A stretch of DNA of 64,000 nucleotides from an uncultured Latescibacterota bacterium (lineage in GTDB: Bacteria > Latescibacterota > UBA2968 > UBA8231). The notes beneath the pieces are model-generated. The model saw only the letters and a list, made by a program, of their open reading frames with translations. It did not search any database and was not told the DNA's origin. The stretch spans positions 4,472,049 through 4,536,048 of the forward strand of contig OY282352.1 of the NCBI GenBank assembly GCA_958295495.1, in the 5' to 3' direction. Shown here in pieces: positions 50,417 through 58,454 of this stretch (its first letter is position 1; each line of letters starts with the position of its first letter). Both the position numbers and the translations under genes were made by a program.

Positions 50417-51585
50417 ACTGGGGCGAGGAACGCAGCACCATTATCGCCGGGCTAGACTTGGGTACGACCAAGATTTGCGCCGTCATTGCCGAGCAAATTA
50501 CCGAGCGGCCGCTGCGGATTATCGGCGTGGGCCAGTGCCCCTCAGAGGGGATGCAGCGCGGCGCGATCGTGGATGCAGAGAAGACCATGCGCGCCATTGG
50601 CGAGGCCATGGGTCATGCTGAGTTGATGGCTGGGGTCGAAATCGACTCGGTGTACGCGGGTATTTCTGGCGAATACATCGCCAGCCTCAACAGCACGGGC
50701 ATGGTGGCTGTCGGCAGCGAAGGCGGATGGATCGGAGCACAGGACCGCGCCCGGGTCCTCGCTGCGGCCGGCGTGGTCAAGGTGTCGTTCGACCGCGAGG
50801 TACTGCACGTCTTGCCCCAAGAATTTGCCGTCAATGGCCAGCGGGGCATTCTCGATCCCGTGGGCATGTATGGAGTGCGCTTAGAAGCGAGTGTACACGT
50901 GGTCACTAGTTCAGTCGCTGCGGTGCGGAACATCTGCCACAGCATTCTCAGCACTGGCGTCGATGTGTGCCGTGTCGTTCTCGGTCCGCTTGCTTCGAGC
51001 TACGCCGTCCTCAGCGAGGACGAGCAGCAGATGGGGGTTTGCCTGCTCGACATCGGCGGCGGTACGACCGATGTGGCGGTTTTCGCTGGCAAAGGGTTGC
51101 GCCACTCGGGCATCATCGGATTGGGCGGGCAGAATGTGACCAATGACATCGGCGTTGGGCTGCGCACCACGCGGGCCGAGGCCGAGCAAGTCAAGTGCGC
51201 GGGCGCGTCCAGCGAGACTGTTGCCCTCATCGTCGAGGCGCGGATGGAGGAGATATTGGCCCTAGCCCGCAAGCAAGTCTATACCGCGTTGCCCAATGTC
51301 GCGCTAGGCGCGGGCATCGTCCTCACGGGCGGGGGCGCGCAAATAACCGGAGCCGTGGCCTTGGCCGAGCGGGTCTTTGGCATGCCGGTGCGTCTGGGCG
51401 GTCCCGTTGGGTTTGAGGGTGCCGCAGACTTGGCTAGCCCGCCGTATGCTACGGCGCTGGGTCTGCTCCTCTACGGCGCGGAGCAACAGCAGGACAAAAC
51501 TCAAAAAGAGGCGCAGGTGCTGGTCGAAGACTCCTTCGATTCAGTATTCGGGCGCGTAAAAAGGTGGTTACAACCACGGGACTAG
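50413..51585 (+). CDS. ftsA: Cell division protein FtsA
   Basis: FtsA is the actin-like tether of the Z ring. The 390-residue product shows the phosphate-1 loop IIAGLDLGTTKICAVIAEQ. The 1C-domain segment is AEKTMRAIGEAMGHAELMAGVEIDSVYAGISG, followed by VCLLDIGGGTTDVAVF (phosphate 2) and AGIVLTGGGAQITGAVALAERVFG (adenosine motif). A C-terminal amphipathic membrane-targeting helix is expected, and the end FDSVFGRVKRWL fits. ATG 50413 overlaps the ftsQ stop by 4 bases. The frame extends far upstream, but that part lies in ftsQ. Confidence 0.95.
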   Translation: MNWGEERSTIIAGLDLGTTKICAVIAEQITERPLRIIGVGQCPSEGMQRGAIVDAEKTMRAIGEAMGHAELMAGVEIDSVYAGISGEYIASLNSTGMVAVGSEGGWIGAQDRARVLAAAGVVKVSFDREVLHVLPQEFAVNGQRGILDPVGMYGVRLEASVHVVTSSVAAVRNICHSILSTGVDVCRVVLGPLASSYAVLSEDEQQMGVCLLDIGGGTTDVAVFAGKGLRHSGIIGLGGQNVTNDIGVGLRTTRAEAEQVKCAGASSETVALIVEARMEEILALARKQVYTALPNVALGAGIVLTGGGAQITGAVALAERVFGMPVRLGGPVGFEGAADLASPPYATALGLLLYGAEQQQDKTQKEAQVLVEDSFDSVFGRVKRWLQPRD

Positions 51586-51622
51586 CATCGGTGCTAGCCC
51601 CGGAAATCAAGGAGAAATACTC

Positions 51623-52822
51623 ATGGCAATTAGGTTGATCGACAACGAGCATCGGGCGCGGATCAAGGTAGTCGGCGTCGGTGGCAGCGGCGGCAATGCC
51701 ATCAACCGCATGATCGAGTCCGGGATGCACGGCGTCGAATTCGTCGCGGTCAACACGGATGCGCAGGCCTTGGAAGCTTCGCGGGCCGACTTCCCCATTT
51801 GCATTGGCAGCAGCGTCACGCGGGGCTTGGGTGCTGGTGCCAACCCGGAAGTGGGTCGGCAAGCTATCGAAGAAGATCGCGACAAGGTCTCCAAGCAGTT
51901 ACAGGACTCGGACCTGATCTTCATCACGGCCGGCATGGGCGGTGGCACAGGCACGGGGGCCGCGCCCACAGTTGCGGAAATCGCCCGCGATCAAGCGGCC
52001 CTGACGGTCGGCATCGTCACCGAGCCGTTCCTAATGGAAGGCGGCCCGCGGATGAAAAACGCCAAAAGCGGGATTGCCGAGCTAAAGGACCAAGTGGACA
52101 CCCTGATCACCATCAAGAACCAACGCCTGCTGACCGTCTGCGGCCGCGACACCAAGCTCGAGGATGCGTTTCTCAAGGCCGACGAAGTGCTGATGCAGGC
52201 CACGCGCGGCATTTCCGACCTGATTACGATCCCGGGCATGGTCAACCTCGACTTCAACGATGTGCGCACGGTGATTTCCAAGGGTGGGGACGCGATTATG
52301 GGCCTTGGGGATCACAGTGGCGAAGAGCGGGCCGTGGAGGCCGCCCGCAAGGCGATCAACAGTCCGCTTTTGGAGGACGTGTCGATCGCCGGTGCCAAGG
52401 GCGTGTTGATCAATATCGCCGGCGACTCCAATCTCACGCTCTACGAGGTCAACGAGGTCATGTCGCTGATTAACGAGGAAGCCGGCTCGGATGCCGAGAT
52501 CATCTTCGGCACCGTAGTTGACGCCAGTATGACCGAGAACATTCGCGTGACGGTCATCGCCACGGGCTTCAGCCTGAACAAGGACGGCGAAGCCGACCCG
52601 CCGACCCGCGCACAAGAGGAGCCAGTGCAGGCCGGGGAGCCGGATCCGCTGGCCTTGGGCAACCCGGTCCTCGTCGGCAATGCGAGTACCTCCTTGGACG
52701 TGCCCACGTATCTGCGCAACGGCCACAGCACTCCTCAGGAGCATCAGGAGGAACCAGTGCGCCCTGCGGTTGGCGACTTGGACATTCCGACCTTTTTGCG
52801 CCGCAAAATGAACGCTTCTTAG
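51623..52822 (+). CDS. ftsZ: Cell division protein FtsZ
   Basis: This tubulin-like GTPase of 399 residues forms the Z ring. IKVVGVGGSGGNAINRMI lies at the N-terminus and the tubulin signature GGGTGTGAAPTVA near residues 105-117. NLDFNDVRTVISKGGDAIMG carries the T7 loop that completes the GTPase site of the next subunit. A variable linker precedes the conserved C-terminal peptide DLDIPTFLRRKMN, which binds FtsA and other partners. AAGGAGA lies before ATG 51623. It closes the dcw cluster. Confidence 0.97.
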   Translation: MAIRLIDNEHRARIKVVGVGGSGGNAINRMIESGMHGVEFVAVNTDAQALEASRADFPICIGSSVTRGLGAGANPEVGRQAIEEDRDKVSKQLQDSDLIFITAGMGGGTGTGAAPTVAEIARDQAALTVGIVTEPFLMEGGPRMKNAKSGIAELKDQVDTLITIKNQRLLTVCGRDTKLEDAFLKADEVLMQATRGISDLITIPGMVNLDFNDVRTVISKGGDAIMGLGDHSGEERAVEAARKAINSPLLEDVSIAGAKGVLINIAGDSNLTLYEVNEVMSLINEEAGSDAEIIFGTVVDASMTENIRVTVIATGFSLNKDGEADPPTRAQEEPVQAGEPDPLALGNPVLVGNASTSLDVPTYLRNGHSTPQEHQEEPVRPAVGDLDIPTFLRRKMNAS

Positions 52823-52910
52823 GGCGGTTGTCGCGCACGGGCGATTTGGCTTATTTTAACGCTCGATCGTTACTGTGCGCGATAGAATTCGCAAGGAGGG
52901 CGTTTTTTAC

Positions 52911-53366
52911 ATGGCAGATATTCGCGTTGGCGTAATCATGGGCAGCACCTCGGATGAGGACATCATGCGCAAGGGGGCGGCGGTGCTCGAAGAGCTGGGC
53001 CTCGGCTACGAGATGGTCGTATCTTCGGCCCACCGCAACCCTGAGCGCACCGCTACTTGGGCCAGCGAGGCGGCTGGCCGCGGCCTCGAGGTGATCATCG
53101 CCGGTGCCGGCTTAGCTGCCGCCCTGCCCGGAGTGGTGGCGGCGCATACGATCCTGCCGGTCATCGGAGTTCCCATTGCCTCGGGCGCGCTTCGCGGAGT
53201 CGATTCTCTCTACTCCATCGTGCAGATGCCCCCGGGGATCCCGGTGGCGACCGTCGGCATTGACAACGCCCGCAATGCGGCCATGCTGGCGGCCCAAATC
53301 ATCGCCCTGTCCGACGGGGCGGTCGCCCAGGCCATTGAAACTTATCGCGCACAGTGGAACCCCTAA
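52911..53366 (+). CDS. purE: N5-carboxyaminoimidazole ribonucleotide mutase PurE
   Basis: The 151-residue class I PurE interconverts N5-CAIR and CAIR in purine synthesis. It carries GVIMGSTSDEDIMRKGAAVL at the N-terminus, VVSSAHRNPERT with the catalytic His, IIAGAGLAAALPGVVAAHTILPVIGVPI and VATVGIDNARNAAMLAAQII. ATG 52911 gives the family start MADIRVGVIMGS. The AAGGAGG at about 52892 is rather far (12 bases), so GTG 52875 in the same frame is a less likely alternative. purK is not adjacent. Confidence 0.93.
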   Translation: MADIRVGVIMGSTSDEDIMRKGAAVLEELGLGYEMVVSSAHRNPERTATWASEAAGRGLEVIIAGAGLAAALPGVVAAHTILPVIGVPIASGALRGVDSLYSIVQMPPGIPVATVGIDNARNAAMLAAQIIALSDGAVAQAIETYRAQWNP

Positions 53367-53370
53367 GATT

Positions 53371-53392
53371 GCGCCGGCCTTCAAGCCGGCGC
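53371..53392 (+). terminator. GC hairpin after purE
   Basis: A perfect 8-base stem GCGCCGGC/GCCGGCGC with a 6-base loop CTTCAA lies 4 bases after the purE stop. There is no T-run, so it may be a Rho-type or attenuating structure rather than a full intrinsic terminator. Confidence 0.4.
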
Positions 53393-53419
53393 GCTAATGC
53401 TGAAAGGACGCGATGAGCA

Positions 53420-54049
53420 GTGACCAATACAAGTACAAGTCGCATTTCCAAATTGCTTTCGCTGATGCTCAGGCATCGGCCCGACGAATTTGGACTGGAG
53501 ATCGATGCTTACGGCTACGCGCCGTTGGATCAGGTAGTACAAGGAGTACAGGAACGCTATGCAGAGGTGCCCGAAGCCGAGATTGTCGCCCTCGTCAAGG
53601 ACCCAGAGCAGTATCGCTTTGAACTGAATGGGTTCGGCATTCGCGCGCTGTACGGGCACAGTTTTTTCGTGGATATGGACGGCGAGCCTATGGACCCGCC
53701 GCCCGAGCGGCTCTACATGGGCACGACCCGCAGCACGGCCCAGCGCGTTGCCCGCGAGGGCATTTCCCCGGGCGATCGCTACTACGTGCATCTGTCGCTG
53801 ACGCGCGAGGCGGCCGAGTCGCACAGCCACCAACGCGACACCCCCTGCGTGGTGGAGATTCTCGCGGCCAAGGCCCACGACGAGGGCTGTCGCTTTTTTG
53901 CCCGCGGCGCGGTCGTGCTAACCGAAGAAATCCCGGCCAGTTGCATCGGCCCAACCCACGGCAGTCAGCAAAAGCCCCTCGGCGTCGCCGAGATGCCGGC
54001 GGCCAGCGGCACAAGCTATGGCCGCAAGCCCCGCTTTTCGCCCCGTTGA
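53420..54049 (+). CDS. kptA: RNA 2'-phosphotransferase (KptA/Tpt1)
   Basis: KptA moves a 2'-phosphate from RNA onto NAD+, giving ADP-ribose 1'',2''-cyclic phosphate. In eukaryotes this finishes tRNA splicing; the bacterial substrate is unclear. The 209-residue product shows SRISKLLSLMLRHRPDEFGL with the catalytic Arg18-His19. ELNGFGIRALYGHS, YMGTTRSTAQRVAREGI and RYYVHLSLTREAAES carry the further Arg and NAD-binding residues. About 25 residues after the core (PTHGSQQKPLGVAEM...) are extra and look disordered. Start is GTG 53420. It lies between purE and glnB. Confidence 0.9.
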   Translation: MTNTSTSRISKLLSLMLRHRPDEFGLEIDAYGYAPLDQVVQGVQERYAEVPEAEIVALVKDPEQYRFELNGFGIRALYGHSFFVDMDGEPMDPPPERLYMGTTRSTAQRVAREGISPGDRYYVHLSLTREAAESHSHQRDTPCVVEILAAKAHDEGCRFFARGAVVLTEEIPASCIGPTHGSQQKPLGVAEMPAASGTSYGRKPRFSPR

Positions 54050-54059
54050 GAGGGATGCC

Positions 54060-54398
54060 GTGAAAAACATCGTGGCCTTTATCAAGCCCTTCAAACTCGA
54101 CGAGGTCAAAAGCTCCTTGGCCGCGATTGGCCTCGTGGGGATGTCCGTCAGCGAGGTGCGCGGCTGCGGCCGCCAGCGCGGCCACAGCGAAATCTACCGC
54201 GGTGCCGAGTACCAACTCGATTTCATGCCCAAAATTCGCATTGAATTGGCCGTCGGCGATGACCTACTCGACGAAGCGGTGGAGGCGATTGTGCAGTCGG
54301 CTGCTACTGGCGAGGTCGGCGACGGCAAGATCTTCGTCTCCGAGTTGGTCGAGGCCATCCGCATCCGCACCGGCGAAACCGGCGAAAACGCCCTCTGA
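54060..54398 (+). CDS. glnB: Nitrogen regulatory protein PII
   Basis: This trimeric 2-oxoglutarate/ATP sensor of 112 residues has the T-loop sequence GRQRGHSEIYRGAEYQLDF, which keeps Tyr51, the uridylylation site. The B-loop TGEVGDGKIFVSELVEAIRIRTGE is standard. The start is GTG 54060, 10 bases after kptA; the open frame upstream overlaps kptA and is not coding. glnE follows after 11 bases, so the sensor and the enzyme it controls are co-encoded. No glnA, amtB or glnD is in the window. GlnB and GlnK cannot be told apart by sequence alone. Confidence 0.95.
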   Translation: MKNIVAFIKPFKLDEVKSSLAAIGLVGMSVSEVRGCGRQRGHSEIYRGAEYQLDFMPKIRIELAVGDDLLDEAVEAIVQSAATGEVGDGKIFVSELVEAIRIRTGETGENAL

Positions 54399-54409
54399 AG
54401 TCCCCGGCA

Positions 54410-57409
54410 GTGCCCACTGCGTTGGAACTGGCCCATCGCGCCCTCGCCGCGCCCGCGGACAAAGCCCTGAATCCACTAGAGCAATTGGGTTTTGCCCATC
54501 CAGTCCAGGCCCTAGAGACCTTGGACCGGATGGGCGGCCCGCCGCAAGCGGTGCCCTTGCCGGCCCTCGCATTGGCCGAGCTGGCCGCGACGGGCCGGCC
54601 GGACGAGGGGTTGCGGCAGTTGGCGCGCTTGGCCATGGCGTCCGGCAGCCCGCAGGGGCTTTTCTCTCACCTTGGGGCCGATCCCATCCTGTGCCAGCGC
54701 TTGGTGCAGATCGTGAGCCACAGCACCTTCCTCGCCGACATCTTAGTGCGCAATTCCGAGTTCCTGCTGTGGCTGTTGGCCGACACCCCGCACTTAGTCG
54801 AGCCGCTGGAGCGGAGTGCTCTGCGGCGGATTTTGCACGCCGATCTCGATCATGCCCCCGGGTTCGAGGAGCGTTTGGAGGTATTGCGGCGGGCGCACCG
54901 GCGCGAGGTGCTGCGCATTGGCGCCGCCGAGATCCTCGGCACCAAGCCGGTCGCGCAAATAGGGCGAGAGTTGGCCGACCTAGCCGACGTGGTGGTCGAG
55001 TTGGCCCTCGAAACGTGCCAGCACGCCTTGTGGCAGGACCACGGCCGTCCGCTGGACGAGCGCGGCCGCCCGGCGCGCTTCCTCGTCGTTGGCTTGGGCA
55101 AATACGGAGGGCAGGAGTTAAACTACAGCTCGGACATCGACCTAATTTTCCTATGGGACGGCGAAGGCGAGACCCAGCCCGAGCAGGGGGGGACGCGGCT
55201 GGAGAACAGCGAGTTTTTCCGCCGCTTGAGCCAGCGCCTAGTCCAAGTGCTGACCGCGGCGACCAAGGAGGGGTTTTTCTACCGAGTCGATATGCGGCTG
55301 CGCCCCGAGGGCGCGAGTGGCACCTTGACCCACTCGTTGCGCGCGAGCTGGGCTTATTACGAGACGCGCGGGGAACTGTGGGAGCGGCAGATGCTCATCA
55401 AGGCCCGGCGCGTGGCGGGATCGCAGACGCTGGGGGAGCAATACTCGGCCATGCTCCGGCCCTTTATCTACCCGGCCCACTTCCACTCGGCACCGCACGA
55501 GGAAATCCGCCGCATCAAGGAGCGGATTGAGGCCAGCATCCGCGAGCGCCCCCGCGGCGAGAACAACATCAAGCTGCAAGCGGGCGGGATCCGCGACATC
55601 GAATTCATCGTGCAGTGCCTACAGCTGCTCTACGGAGGCGTCCGCCCCCAAGCGCGCATCCACAACACGCTGGCCGCCCTCGACCGCTTGGCCAAAGTGT
55701 CGGCCTTGACTGTGGCAGAGGCCGCCGCGCTAAAGAGCGCGTACGAGTTTTTTCGCCGCATTGAAAACCTGCTGCAAATCGCCTCGGGTCGGCCCGACTA
55801 CGCCATCCCAGAAGATGCGCGGGCCTTGGCCCTGATTATGGGCTATGGAGACGCGCGGGCCTTTGCCAGCGCGCTGGCTGGGCACCGGCTGCGGGTGCGC
55901 CGGCTGTTTGCCGCGCTGTTTTACAGCGACGCGACGGCCCCCCGCGCGCCGACGTGGCTCTTGGAGGTCGAAAGCGGCAGCGAGGTAGCGCAAGCCGACT
56001 TGGCGGCGCGGGGCTTTGTCGATGGGGCGGCCGCGCACCGCCGCTTGCAGCGGCTGGCCGCCATGGACCTGTTGTTGAGCGGGGGCCGCGCCCACTTTGA
56101 GGCCCTGTTGCCGGAATTGCTGAATTCGCTGGCCGCAGCCCCGGACCCGGACCAAGGGCTATTGCGCTTCACCCAGCTAGTCGAAGCCTATGGTGCGCCG
56201 GGTGCTTTGTACACCTTGTTGCAAGAGCACACCGGCTGCCGCACCTTGCTCATTGCCATCTGTGGCTCGAGCCGCTTTCTCGCCGATCTTTTGCGCCGCG
56301 ATCCGGCCCTGCTCGACAGCCTAGTGGACCAAGCCGGCCAGGGTTTGGCGCTTGGCCCGGCGTGCGGCGATTTGAACGCCATTGCGCGGATGCAGAACCA
56401 AGCCCTTTTGAGGATTGGGGCCGACGACCTGATGGGGTTGGCGACCGAGGAGGAGACTTTTTTGCGGCTGACCGAGTTGGGCGAAGACGTGTTGCAAGCG
56501 GCCTATCGGCTGGCTTGGCGTCCGTTGGCACAGCGGTGGGGCAAGCCGCGCAACCGGCGGGGCCGCGACGTGGGGTTCGCCGTATTGGCCGCCGGCAAGT
56601 TTGGGGGCCGCGAGGTGGATTTCGGCTCGGATTTGGATTTGTTTTTCGTGTACGAAAGCGACGGCAAGACGGGCCGCGGCGTGCCTAATAGCGTATTTTT
56701 TATCGAGTTCAGCCAGCACCTGATTGCCCTGTTAGCCGAGCGGAGGCTGTACGCGGTGGATGCGCGGCTCCGGCCCGAGGGGGCCAGCGCCCCCATGGCC
56801 ATCTCGCTGGCCGGCTACCGCCGCTACTTGGCGCAGCGGGCGGCCACTTGGGAGCGGATGGCGCTGAGTCGTGCCCGCCAAGTGGCCGGCGATGCCGAGT
56901 TTGGCGCGCGGGTCTTGCGGGCGATTGAGCGCTTTGTGTACAGCCGGGAAGCGGACGCGGCCTTGGCTGTGCAGATGCAGGAGATGCGCCAGCGGATGGA
57001 GCCGCAGGGCAAGCGCCGCGCGCGCATCGACATCAAGCGCGGCCCGGGCGGCATCGTGGATATCGAGTTTGTGGCGCAGGTACTCGTGCTCAAGTGGGGC
57101 TATCGAGACCGGAGCCTACGAGTGGGTAGCACGCGCCGCGCGCTGCAGTTGCTGGTGGAGCGTGGTTGTTTAGACTTGGAGCGGGGCCGCTTTCTCCTCG
57201 ACGCGTACGAATATCTGCGGGCCGTGGAAAAGGGCATGCGGCTCGCCAGCGACAAAGCCAGCGACGCCCTGCCGACCGGCCGGGAGCTGGAGATATTGAG
57301 CCGCGCCCTCGGCACCGAAGACGTAGCGGCCTTCCAAGACGAGATAGAAGCGCGCATGCAGCAGACGCGGCGCGTGTTCTCGGCCGTATTCGCCGAATTG
57401 ACCAATTGA
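54410..57409 (+). CDS. glnE: Glutamine synthetase adenylyltransferase/adenylyl-removing enzyme
   Basis: This 999-residue bifunctional protein adenylylates and deadenylylates glutamine synthetase under PII control. Two nucleotidyltransferase domains are visible. The N-terminal AR domain has VVGLGKYGGQELNYSSDIDLIFL with its D-x-D pair, and the C-terminal AT domain has VLAAGKFGGREVDFGSDLDLFFV. Each is followed by R-rich segments (DMRLRPEGASGTLTHS; DARLRPEGASAPMAIS) and a helical domain with RDIEFIVQ or VDIEFVAQ. A central regulatory domain lies between. Length is normal (E. coli 946). The start is GTG 54410. Confidence 0.95.
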   Translation: MPTALELAHRALAAPADKALNPLEQLGFAHPVQALETLDRMGGPPQAVPLPALALAELAATGRPDEGLRQLARLAMASGSPQGLFSHLGADPILCQRLVQIVSHSTFLADILVRNSEFLLWLLADTPHLVEPLERSALRRILHADLDHAPGFEERLEVLRRAHRREVLRIGAAEILGTKPVAQIGRELADLADVVVELALETCQHALWQDHGRPLDERGRPARFLVVGLGKYGGQELNYSSDIDLIFLWDGEGETQPEQGGTRLENSEFFRRLSQRLVQVLTAATKEGFFYRVDMRLRPEGASGTLTHSLRASWAYYETRGELWERQMLIKARRVAGSQTLGEQYSAMLRPFIYPAHFHSAPHEEIRRIKERIEASIRERPRGENNIKLQAGGIRDIEFIVQCLQLLYGGVRPQARIHNTLAALDRLAKVSALTVAEAAALKSAYEFFRRIENLLQIASGRPDYAIPEDARALALIMGYGDARAFASALAGHRLRVRRLFAALFYSDATAPRAPTWLLEVESGSEVAQADLAARGFVDGAAAHRRLQRLAAMDLLLSGGRAHFEALLPELLNSLAAAPDPDQGLLRFTQLVEAYGAPGALYTLLQEHTGCRTLLIAICGSSRFLADLLRRDPALLDSLVDQAGQGLALGPACGDLNAIARMQNQALLRIGADDLMGLATEEETFLRLTELGEDVLQAAYRLAWRPLAQRWGKPRNRRGRDVGFAVLAAGKFGGREVDFGSDLDLFFVYESDGKTGRGVPNSVFFIEFSQHLIALLAERRLYAVDARLRPEGASAPMAISLAGYRRYLAQRAATWERMALSRARQVAGDAEFGARVLRAIERFVYSREADAALAVQMQEMRQRMEPQGKRRARIDIKRGPGGIVDIEFVAQVLVLKWGYRDRSLRVGSTRRALQLLVERGCLDLERGRFLLDAYEYLRAVEKGMRLASDKASDALPTGRELEILSRALGTEDVAAFQDEIEARMQQTRRVFSAVFAELTN

Positions 57410-57420
57410 GGAGTGCTTTT

Positions 57421-58407
57421 ATGGACGGTATAAGCAAGGCCGCACGCGTCGGCCAGATGATTATCGGAGTCGTGTATCTCGTCGCTGGAGCGCTTAAGAC
57501 ATGGGAGCCGGTACTTTTTTATTGGGAGGCCATTCCCTATGTGCAGATGCTCGGGATCGTAGAATGGGAGATCGCGTCGGCAGCCGCCAAGGCGGCCATC
57601 GCGTTGGGGCCGATTGAATTCGTCCTCGGCTGGGCCCTGCTGCTCAACTGGCAGCCGCGGCTGTGCCTGCCGGTGGCAACGGTGTTGATGGCTGCTTTTA
57701 CCGCGCTGACGGCCAAGGCTTGGTACATGGGTGCCTCGATAGACTGCGGCTGCTTTGGTGCTCTCGTCGAGCGCGGGCCAGGGGAAGCGGCGATAGAAGA
57801 TGGTGCGATGCTGGCGGTGTTGCTGTTCGCTTGGTGGGGAATGCGCCGCAGTGCAAATGCCGCGCCCGCGGCTGGTCGGCCTAATTGGTGGGGTATGGGC
57901 GGTGTGCCCGTCTGGCCGCGGACGAATCGGCTGGTGTTAGGTGCGTTCGTCGTCGGACTGGCGGTGGGCGGCGGGCGGTTTTTCCCCGAGCTAGAGCGCA
58001 TTCAGCAGTCGGACCTCAAAAGCGGGGTGCGGCTCTCCGGCTTGGCGCTCGAAGGCGTGGATGTCGATTTGATGCAGGGCGAGTACCTGCTCGAATTGTT
58101 CAGCCCCACGTGCGTCCACTGCCAAAACGCCGTGCCTAAGATGAACGCCTTGGCCCAAGATCCACAGTTGCCCCGGCTCATCGCCCTGACTAAGCACGCT
58201 CTCGATTCGCCGGATATGGCCGATTTCAAGAAGCGGCTGCAACCGCGCTTTGACATTGCCACCATATCGCAGACGGACTTCTTTCGCCTGACCTTTGGCC
58301 ACGGGTATCCGCGCTTGGCCTATATCGCAGATGGGGTGGTGCAGCAGGTGTGGGAGCACAACTACATGCCGACTCAGGCGCGGCTGCGAAACATTGCGGG
58401 TTCTTAA
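57421..58407 (+). CDS. MauE/DoxX-like membrane protein fused to a thioredoxin-like domain
   Basis: The product is 328 residues. The first 140 form four predicted membrane helices of the MauE/DoxX type (QMIIGVVYLVAGALKTWEP, then ALGPIEFVLGWALLLNW). They carry a C-G-C pair, Cys109 and Cys111, in DCGCFGALVERGP. After a further helix near 171-187, residues 200-328 resemble a TlpA-like periplasmic thioredoxin domain with Cys231-x-x-Cys234 in FSPTCVHCQNAVPK. The fusion suggests transfer of reducing equivalents across the membrane. ATG 57421 follows AGGAG; the longer open frame lies in glnE. Confidence 0.75.
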   Translation: MDGISKAARVGQMIIGVVYLVAGALKTWEPVLFYWEAIPYVQMLGIVEWEIASAAAKAAIALGPIEFVLGWALLLNWQPRLCLPVATVLMAAFTALTAKAWYMGASIDCGCFGALVERGPGEAAIEDGAMLAVLLFAWWGMRRSANAAPAAGRPNWWGMGGVPVWPRTNRLVLGAFVVGLAVGGGRFFPELERIQQSDLKSGVRLSGLALEGVDVDLMQGEYLLELFSPTCVHCQNAVPKMNALAQDPQLPRLIALTKHALDSPDMADFKKRLQPRFDIATISQTDFFRLTFGHGYPRLAYIADGVVQQVWEHNYMPTQARLRNIAGS

Positions 58408-58454
58408 ACGCAGAGTACCGTCTATCTACTTATACAATGGGTTAGGGGCTATAC

